Source: Geobacter sp. | GTDB lineage: Bacteria; Desulfobacterota; Desulfuromonadia; Geobacterales; Geobacteraceae | Length of the DNA stretch: 15,146 nucleotides | Reading direction: 5' to 3' | Assembly: GCA_003499925.1 (NCBI GenBank) | Contig: DNRQ01000157.1 | Coordinates: 1-15,146 of the forward strand | Notes under the pieces: generated by a model | What the model was told of the DNA's origin: nothing | The model's database searches: none | Seen by the model: the letters and a program-made list of their open reading frames with translations, nothing else | Part shown: in pieces, positions 1 through 4,713 of the stretch | Layout: the number at the start of each line of letters is the position of its first letter | Position numbering within the stretch: position 1 is the first letter of the stretch | Translations under genes and position numbers: made by a program

Positions 1-59
1 CGCAAGGGCTATGCGCCACCAGTAGGGGCGGCAATAGCTTAAAACTCTCTTGAGATTTT

Positions 60-1223
60 TCATCTTGATTCCTTGTGGGCCGCCATCATGTTCGAGGCGA
101 CTCCTGCCAATCTCCCCAGAGCGCCGCCGCTGCCAAGCTTTACCCTGACCCGGGCGAACTCCTCGCGCATCGACTCCGCGTAGCGGCCGTCGGTCAGCAG
201 TGCCCCGATCTCGCGCGCGATCGCCTCCGGCGTCACCTCGTGCTGGATCAGTTCCTTGGCGACCCCTTTTTCCGCCACGATGTTGCAGATGCCGATGTGC
301 GGCACCTTGATCACCCTTTTGCCGATCTGGTAGGTGAGCCCCGAGACCCGGTACACGATCACCATGGGGATGCCGACCAGGGCGAGTTCCATGGTGACGG
401 TGCCGGAGACGGAAATGGCGGCGTCGCAGGCTACCATGACGTCGTGGTTCCGGCCGGAGACGATGGTGACGTCGAGGCCCGAGCGTTGCAGTTCGGAGGC
501 GATGTCCTCCTGGCGCAGCGACGAGGCGAGCGGCAGCAGGAACTGCAGACCGGGGAGCTGCGCCTTCAAAAGCTTGGCCGCCTCCAGGATGTCCGGGAGC
601 AGCTTGGCGATCTCGCTCTTGCGGCTCCCCGGGAAGAGCCCGACGGTCTGGCGCTCCGGGTCGAGCCCGAAAGAGAGGAGAGCCTCCGCTTTCCCCATGC
701 TGGGGCGCACCATGTCCAGGAGCGGGTGCCCCACGAAGGATACCGGAATCCCGGCCTTCTGGTAGAAGGGGACCTCGAAGGGGAAGAGCACGGCCATCAT
801 GTCGATGACCTCGCCGATCCCCTTGACCCGGCCGCTTCTCCAGGCCCAGACCTGAGGGCTTATGAAGTAGAGCACCGGTACTCCCGCCCGTTTTGCCACC
901 TTGGCGAGCCTCAGGTTGAAGTCGGGGTAATCGATCAGGATCAGAAGAGACGGGGGATCGCTCAGGAGCCGCTTTTTGAGGATGTTGAAATTCTTCAGGA
1001 TGACCGGGAGATGCCCGACCACCTCGACGATCCCCATCACGGCCATCTCGTTGGCATCAACCAGGGTCTCGACCCCGGCCTGGCGCATGCAGCCGCCGCC
1101 CATGCCGAAAAAGCGGGTGTCCGGCGAGAGGGCGCGCAGTTCGGCCGCCAGCGTGGCGCCGTACATGTCGCCGGACGCCTCCCCGGCAACGATCATCACT
1201 GCTTCTTTGTTTCTTTCTTGCAA
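60..1223 (-). CDS. lpxB: Lipid-A-disaccharide synthase LpxB
   Basis: Glycosyltransferase (GT19 family) that joins UDP-2,3-diacylglucosamine and lipid X into the tetra-acylated lipid A disaccharide on the inner face of the cytoplasmic membrane. The 387-aa product matches the usual length (E. coli 382). Visible family motifs are GEASGD (residues 14-19), IDYPDFNLRLAK (97-108, with the Asp equivalent to E. coli catalytic D98), SPQVWAWRSGRVK (about 122-134), FVGHPLLD (163-170), LFPGSRKSEI (196-205) and a late SGTVTMELAL. The start is a TTG at 1221-1223, supported by an AAGGGG ribosome binding site (complement of 1229-1234) 5 bases upstream. An in-frame ATG nine codons in (M10) is the alternative. 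It is the last gene of the minus-strand lipid A cluster in the window and is separated from lpxA by a 256-bp repeat-filled spacer. Identification is firm; only the start is in doubt. Confidence 0.97.
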   Translation of the reverse strand: MQERNKEAVMIVAGEASGDMYGATLAAELRALSPDTRFFGMGGGCMRQAGVETLVDANEMAVMGIVEVVGHLPVILKNFNILKKRLLSDPPSLLILIDYPDFNLRLAKVAKRAGVPVLYFISPQVWAWRSGRVKGIGEVIDMMAVLFPFEVPFYQKAGIPVSFVGHPLLDMVRPSMGKAEALLSFGLDPERQTVGLFPGSRKSEIAKLLPDILEAAKLLKAQLPGLQFLLPLASSLRQEDIASELQRSGLDVTIVSGRNHDVMVACDAAISVSGTVTMELALVGIPMVIVYRVSGLTYQIGKRVIKVPHIGICNIVAEKGVAKELIQHEVTPEAIAREIGALLTDGRYAESMREEFARVRVKLGSGGALGRLAGVASNMMAAHKESR

Positions 1224-1228
1224 CGGAA

Positions 1229-1234
1229 CCCCTT
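1229..1234 (-). promoter_or_regulatory. Ribosome binding site of lpxB (supports TTG start)
   Basis: The minus strand reads AAGGGG, 5 bases before the TTG at 1223. This site favours TTG over the internal ATG nine codons downstream, although the purine-rich stretch before that ATG could also serve. Confidence 0.5.
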
Positions 1235-1239
1235 TGAAA

Positions 1240-1477
1240 CAGATTAAGGTTAAGGTAAAGATTAAGGAAACACTGAGAGGCAGGAAAAGGTTAAGGAAAC
1301 ACTAAAGAATACGCCAAGCTAAAAGCAGATCAAGGCTAAGGCCGAGCAGGGAGCTGCCATCCCTTAATCTCGACCTTAGCCTCAACCTGTTTTACGTACA
1401 GATTCTTAATCTTGATCTCAACCTTAATCTGTTTCTATCACCTGCATATCCTTAATCTTGATCTTAATCTCAATCTG
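1240..1477. repeat. Inverted array of degenerate hexamer repeats (CTTRAY / RTTAAG)
   Basis: This fills the lpxA-lpxB spacer. On the plus strand, three 27-base units, each four CTYRRY hexamers followed by CTG, lie at 1363-1389, 1405-1431 and 1451-1477. Facing them are three complementary units that begin CAG and continue in RTTAAG-like hexamers: 1240-1266 (four hexamers), 1281-1295 (two) and 1326-1346 (three). The outermost arms (1240-1266 and 1451-1477) are complementary at 23 of 27 positions. The whole 238 bp could therefore fold into a large imperfect hairpin in either transcript. No conserved gene is seen here; the short reading frames across it translate to LNLDLNL-type repeats. Function unknown. 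Confidence 0.85.
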
Positions 1478-1479
1478 CC

Positions 1480-2256
1480 CTACCGGCATACCCCTCGCTT
1501 GGAGGATTCGATGAAGGAGATGAAATGCTCGACCTCGGGGGACGCCTCAACCTCGCTTCTCATCCGCTCGACCGCCTCGGGGAGCCTGAGCCCGGAAAGC
1601 GACAGGATCTTGTAGGCCTTCTTCAATGCGGAGATGGTCTCCTCGGGGAAGCCGCGCCGCTTGAGGCCGACCAGGTTGAGACCGCGCAGCCTCGTTTCTT
1701 TGCGGTCGCCGGTGACGATGGTGTAAGGGGGGACGTCCAGAAGTACCGTAGTGGTCCCTCCAACCATGACGTGGGCTCCGATCCGGGTGAACTGCAGCAC
1801 GGCGCAGAGCCCTCCCAGGATCGCGTTGTCCTCGATGGTCACGTGCCCGGCCAAGGTCGCCGCGTTGGCCATCACCACGCCGTTGCCGATATGGCAGTCA
1901 TGCGCGACGTGGGTGTAGGCCATGAGCAGGTTGTCGTTGCCTACCGTGGTCTCGCCGTCGCCGGTCACCGTGCCCAGGTGCAGGCTGGCGAACTCCCTGA
2001 TGGTGTTGCCGTTGCCGATCCGAAGCCAGGTCTGCTCTCCCCGGTACTTCAGGTCCTGGGGGATGGCACCCACCGAGGCCATATGAAAGATATTGTTATC
2101 CTCACCGATCTCGGTCCAGCCGTCGATCACCGTGTGCGGACCCACCTTGGTACCCTTGCCGATGCTGACATGCTCTCCGATGACGACGTAAGGCCCGATT
2201 TCGGCCCCATCCGCGATTTTGGCGCCGGGATGCACTATTGCTGTACTATGGATCAT
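1480..2256 (-). CDS. lpxA: UDP-N-acetylglucosamine acyltransferase LpxA
   Basis: Cytoplasmic enzyme for the first step of lipid A synthesis; it transfers a 3-hydroxyacyl chain from acyl-ACP to the 3-OH of UDP-GlcNAc. At 258 aa it is close to E. coli LpxA (262). The first ~190 residues are hexapeptide repeats forming a left-handed beta helix. The catalytic region is THVAHDC with H119 as the expected general base (E. coli H125), followed by ATLAGHV and AHVMVGG, then the conserved GLKRRGF (197-203) leading into the helical C-terminal domain. The ATG at 2254-2256 follows an AGAGG site that overlaps the fabZ stop codon, so translation is probably coupled to fabZ (10-bp gap). Acyl chain length preference cannot be read reliably from sequence alone. 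Confidence 0.98.
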   Translation of the reverse strand: MIHSTAIVHPGAKIADGAEIGPYVVIGEHVSIGKGTKVGPHTVIDGWTEIGEDNNIFHMASVGAIPQDLKYRGEQTWLRIGNGNTIREFASLHLGTVTGDGETTVGNDNLLMAYTHVAHDCHIGNGVVMANAATLAGHVTIEDNAILGGLCAVLQFTRIGAHVMVGGTTTVLLDVPPYTIVTGDRKETRLRGLNLVGLKRRGFPEETISALKKAYKILSLSGLRLPEAVERMRSEVEASPEVEHFISFIESSKRGVCR

Positions 2257-2266
2257 GTTGTCGCCT

Positions 2267-2701
2267 CTATTTGTCGGCCAGTGTCGCCTTCAGTTCCGCC
2301 TCGGTCACCAGCGTCTCACCGACATAACTCTTCGCGGCAACGCTCCAGATGCCGCGTTTGTGGTAGATGGTATCGATCTCGATCCTCATCGTGTCGCCGG
2401 GCTTCACCGGCTTGCGGAAGCGGGCCTTGTCGATGGCCATGAAGTAGCTCACCTTGTCGCCCGAGTCTTCGCTCGCGGTCAGATAGGCCATGATCGCCGC
2501 CACCTGGGCCATGGCCTCGATGATCAGGACCCCCGGCATGACCGGGAATCCGGGAAAATGCCCCTGGAAGAAGGGCTCGTTCATGGTCACGTTCTTGATC
2601 GCCACGATCCGCTTCCCCTGCTCAAGCTCAATTACCTTGTCGACCAGCAAAAAGGGGTATCGGTGCGGCAGTAACTCCATGATTTGAACTATATCAAGCA
2701 T
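2267..2701 (-). CDS. fabZ: 3-hydroxyacyl-[acyl-carrier-protein] dehydratase FabZ
   Basis: Hot-dog-fold dehydratase that converts 3-hydroxyacyl-ACP to trans-2-enoyl-ACP in type II fatty acid synthesis. It competes with LpxA and LpxD for the same hydroxyacyl-ACP pool, which explains its place between them. At 144 aa it is of normal length. Family motifs are LPHRYPFLLVD (11-21) and the catalytic GHFPGFPVMPGVLIIEAMAQ segment with H48 and E62 (E. coli H54, E68). The ATG at 2699-2701 is preceded by a clean AAGGAG site (complement of 2709-2714) with 7-base spacing. lpxA follows 10 bp downstream. The 189-bp spacer upstream, towards lpxD, carries heptamer repeats. Confidence 0.98.
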   Translation of the reverse strand: MLDIVQIMELLPHRYPFLLVDKVIELEQGKRIVAIKNVTMNEPFFQGHFPGFPVMPGVLIIEAMAQVAAIMAYLTASEDSGDKVSYFMAIDKARFRKPVKPGDTMRIEIDTIYHKRGIWSVAAKSYVGETLVTEAELKATLADK

Positions 2702-2719
2702 GCCAGGACTCCTTAAATG

Positions 2720-2747
2720 CAGTTTTCAGTTTACAGTGTTCAGTTTA
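2720..2747. repeat. CAGTTTW heptamer repeats (4 units) upstream of fabZ
   Basis: Four consecutive heptamers on the plus strand: CAGTTTT, CAGTTTA, CAGTGTT, CAGTTTA. They end about 5 bases before the fabZ ribosome binding site as read on the minus strand. They are the inverted counterpart of the AACTGAA heptamers at 2872-2900 at the other end of the same spacer. Confidence 0.8.
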
Positions 2748-2871
2748 CGGCATCCAAAGACCGGTTTCGAGTTCGGTCTACGGTTAAATCCAACGACCGA
2801 CGGTTTAAATCCGAAGTTATCAGTTGCCTGGCAAGGCGCACTCGGTCAGGCTTGTTCGGCTCTCGCTCTCC

Positions 2872-2900
2872 AACTGAAAACTGAAAACCGTCAACTGGAA
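2872..2900. repeat. AACTGAA heptamer repeats overlapping the lpxD stop codon
   Basis: Units AACTGAA, AACTGAA, AACCGTC, AACTGGA plus AAC on the plus strand. The array runs through the lpxD stop (2891-2893), so the last codons of lpxD are written in repeat sequence. It is inverted relative to the CAGTTTW units at 2720-2747 and could pair with them in an lpxD-fabZ transcript. Confidence 0.75.
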
Positions 2901-3922
2901 ACGAGTTTCTCCAGCTCCTTCACCCTCTTTTCCAGGGCGCTCAGCGTCTTTCTGAATTCGGGGAGCTTCGGCATCGTCATGGAGGCCTTGAGCCAATCCT
3001 TGTGCGCTATGGCCGGAATGCCCCCCACCATCTGGTTGGCAGCGAGGGAGGCAGCCACTCCGGACTTGGCAGCGACCATCACGTTGTCCCCGATCTTGAT
3101 GTGTCCGGCGACCCCGACCTGGCCGCCCATGATAACATGGTTGCCCAATTGCGTGCTACCGGAGATGCCGACCTGGGAGACGATCATGCAGTCCTCCCCG
3201 ATGACGCAGTTGTGGCCGATCTGCACCAGGTTGTCGATCTTGGTTCCGCGGCCGATCCGGGTCACCTCGAGTGCCGCCCGGTCGACGACGTTGTTCGAGC
3301 CGATCTCCACGTCGTCCTCGATGATCACGATCCCGATCTGCGGGATCTTGTACCAGGAGGTGCCGTCCGGAGCGTAGCCGAAGCCGTCCGAGCCTATCAC
3401 GGTCCCGTCGTGGATGGTGACGCGATTGCCGATCCGGCACCTCTCCCTGACGCTCACGTTGGCATGCAGCGTCACGTCATCGCCCAGGACCACCCCCGGG
3501 TAGAGGACCACGCCGGGGTGCAGGGTGACCCGGTCGCCCAGGACCACCCCCGAGCCGATGCTGGCACCGGGATAGACGGAGACGTCGGCGCCCATCCTGA
3601 CCCCTTCTGCTACGAACGCGCCGGCCATCACCCCGAGCGGCGCAGCGGGCGCCGTGTAGAACAGGGTCAAAAGCTTCGCGAAAGCGAGGTAGGGATTGGG
3701 ATGGAAGATCGCGTTGTGCCCCTGGGCGTTGGCCCCCTCGGGAAGCAGCACAGCGGAGGCCCGGGTCGTTGCGACCTTGGCGGCGTATTTCGGGTTGGCC
3801 AGGAAAGTGAGTTGTCCCTCGCCTGCGTCGTCCAGCGTGGCGAGGCCGCTGATCAGGATCTCCCCGTCTCCGGACACGCTGCCGCCCAGGTACTGGGCTA
3901 TCTCTTGAAGCGTTCTCTTCAT
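2891..3922 (-). CDS. lpxD: UDP-3-O-(3-hydroxyacyl)glucosamine N-acyltransferase LpxD
   Basis: Third acylating step of lipid A synthesis: N-acylation of UDP-3-O-acyl-glucosamine from hydroxyacyl-ACP, in the cytoplasm. With the start chosen here the protein is 343 aa (E. coli 341). It has an N-terminal uridine-binding domain (about 1-95, with GLATLDDAGEGQLTFL), then a long left-handed beta helix of hexapeptide repeats. The catalytic His lies in NLVQIGHNCVIG (H237; E. coli H239), and a C-terminal helix (LEKRVKELEKL) ends the protein. The in-frame GTG at 3929-3931 is an alternative start, but the ATG at 3920-3922 has GGAG (complement of 3931-3934) 8 bases upstream. That site would overlap the GTG start, so ATG is preferred. 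Its 3' end is written in heptamer repeat and its 5' flank holds 11 GTTCTAC heptamers. Confidence 0.96.
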   Translation of the reverse strand: MKRTLQEIAQYLGGSVSGDGEILISGLATLDDAGEGQLTFLANPKYAAKVATTRASAVLLPEGANAQGHNAIFHPNPYLAFAKLLTLFYTAPAAPLGVMAGAFVAEGVRMGADVSVYPGASIGSGVVLGDRVTLHPGVVLYPGVVLGDDVTLHANVSVRERCRIGNRVTIHDGTVIGSDGFGYAPDGTSWYKIPQIGIVIIEDDVEIGSNNVVDRAALEVTRIGRGTKIDNLVQIGHNCVIGEDCMIVSQVGISGSTQLGNHVIMGGQVGVAGHIKIGDNVMVAAKSGVAASLAANQMVGGIPAIAHKDWLKASMTMPKLPEFRKTLSALEKRVKELEKLVSS

Positions 3923-3930
3923 GTTGACCA

Positions 3931-3934
3931 CTCC
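3931..3934 (-). promoter_or_regulatory. Ribosome binding site deciding the lpxD start
   Basis: GGAG on the minus strand, 8 bases before the ATG at 3922. It touches the upstream GTG codon and so argues against a GTG start. The GTTCTAC array begins 13 bases upstream of it. Confidence 0.6.
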
Positions 3935-3947
3935 GTGCGTAAAATCG

Positions 3948-4026
3948 GTTCTACGTTCTACGTTCTACGTTCTACGTTCTACGTTCTACGTTCTACGTTC
4001 TACGTTCTACGTTCTACGTTCTACGT
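3948..4026. repeat. Heptanucleotide microsatellite (GTTCTAC) x 11
   Basis: Eleven perfect head-to-tail copies of GTTCTAC run from 3948 to 4024, followed by a partial GT. On the transcript strand of lpxD the unit is GTAGAAC. There is no mismatch in 77 bp, which suggests recent or ongoing slippage. It lies in the skp-lpxD spacer with its near edge 26 bp from the lpxD ATG. Read through on the plus strand it gives a spurious STFYVLR heptapeptide repeat. Confidence 0.97.
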
Positions 4027-4033
4027 CGAACTC

Positions 4034-4121
4034 GTAGGTCGGGTTAGCGTAGCGTAACCCGACACCATTACCCCGATGCCACATGAACGTCGGGTTACGC
4101 ACAACGGCTAACCCGACCTAC
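4034..4121. repeat. BIME-like double-hairpin palindrome (GTCGGGTTA family)
   Basis: Perfect 14-bp terminal inverted repeats GTAGGTCGGGTTAG (4034-4047) and CTAACCCGACCTAC (4108-4121) enclose a second perfect 12-bp pair, GCGTAACCCGAC (4052-4063) and GTCGGGTTACGC (4089-4100). Each half is also a hairpin on its own (GTCGGGTTA ... TAACCCGAC). The element can therefore form either one long cruciform or two adjacent hairpins, the typical layout of paired REP sequences. No coding capacity. Confidence 0.9.
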
Positions 4122-4138
4122 TTGTTCACCAGATTTTA

Positions 4139-4166
4139 TTCACCTTTCACCTTTCACCTTTCACGG
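4139..4166. repeat. TTCACCT heptamer repeat (3 units plus a degenerate fourth)
   Basis: TTCACCT occurs three times in tandem at 4139-4159 and is followed by TTCACGG (4160-4166), ending two bases before the skp stop codon. It is the second heptamer family in the same skp-lpxD spacer. Confidence 0.85.
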
Positions 4167-4168
4167 TT

Positions 4169-4687
4169 CTAAGGCTTCTTCCTCGAAGCGTTGAACGCCT
4201 TCAGCACATCCTCGGTCACGTCCGCGGTGGGATCGAGGTAGATCATGGTATCGCTCTTGACGAAGACGGCGGTATAGCCGTTCTTGCGGCCGAATTCCTG
4301 CGCCACCTTGACGATGTCGTCCACGATCCGGCCGGTGAACTCGTCGTTCTTGGCCTGCAGGTCCTCCTGGGCGTCCTTCAGAAAACGCTGGTACTCCTTG
4401 AGGCGCTGCTGGTAGTCCCGCTCCTTGGCGCCGCGCGCCGACTCGTTGAGCACGGCACTCTGGCTCTCCAGCTCGCCCTTGAGTTTCTTAAGCTCCGCTT
4501 CCTTGGTGTTCTTCTCGGCCTCGTACTTGCCGGCCTTTTGGCTGAGCTGATCCTTGGCCTCTTTGCCGGCCTCGGACATAAGCAGAACCTTCTGGATATC
4601 AACTGCCCCGAACTTGTTACCGTCAGCCGCCAGGACAGCCAGAGGGAGTGCGAGAACCAGGAATAAAGCAACGATGAAACGTTTCAT
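4169..4687 (-). CDS. skp: Periplasmic chaperone Skp/OmpH family
   Basis: Trimeric periplasmic holdase that keeps unfolded outer-membrane proteins soluble on the way to BamA. The 172-aa product starts with a clear signal peptide (MKRFIVALFLVLALPLAVLA, predicted cut after VLA at about residue 20). The family's opening strand follows (FGAVDIQKVLLMSEAGK, about 26-42). A long charged coiled coil comes next (about 43-120, rich in K/E/Q), then the closing strand and helix ending TADVTEDVLKAFNASRKK. ATG at 4685-4687 with AAGGAG (complement of 4694-4699) 6 bases upstream. It sits 26 bp downstream of bamA, the usual pairing. Its transcript then enters a 240-bp repeat-rich spacer before lpxD. Confidence 0.95.
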   Translation of the reverse strand: MKRFIVALFLVLALPLAVLAADGNKFGAVDIQKVLLMSEAGKEAKDQLSQKAGKYEAEKNTKEAELKKLKGELESQSAVLNESARGAKERDYQQRLKEYQRFLKDAQEDLQAKNDEFTGRIVDDIVKVAQEFGRKNGYTAVFVKSDTMIYLDPTADVTEDVLKAFNASRKKP

Positions 4688-4713
4688 GACTTGCTCCTTT
4701 GCTTACAGAAGTA

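Noticed and set aside
1..59. A terminator or REP copy after lpxB
   Set aside because: AAAACTC/GAGATTT is a weak stem with a mismatch, and GTAGGGGCGGCAAT only loosely resembles the REP head at 7178-7231. The next gene lies outside the window.
75..1247. A 390-codon plus-strand open frame across lpxB
   Set aside because: Antisense shadow of lpxB with high His/Asp/Arg content and no recognisable motif.
1412..1615. A short open frame with LNLDLNLNL
   Set aside because: It translates the hexamer array and then runs antisense into lpxA; no independent coding signal.
3948..4026. CRISPR array
   Set aside because: The units are 7 bp with no spacers. It is a microsatellite, and there are no cas genes in the window.
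3002..4057. A plus-strand open frame ending in repeated STFYVLR heptapeptides
   Set aside because: It is antisense to lpxD and its tail is simply the translated GTTCTAC microsatellite (7 bp read in three frames).
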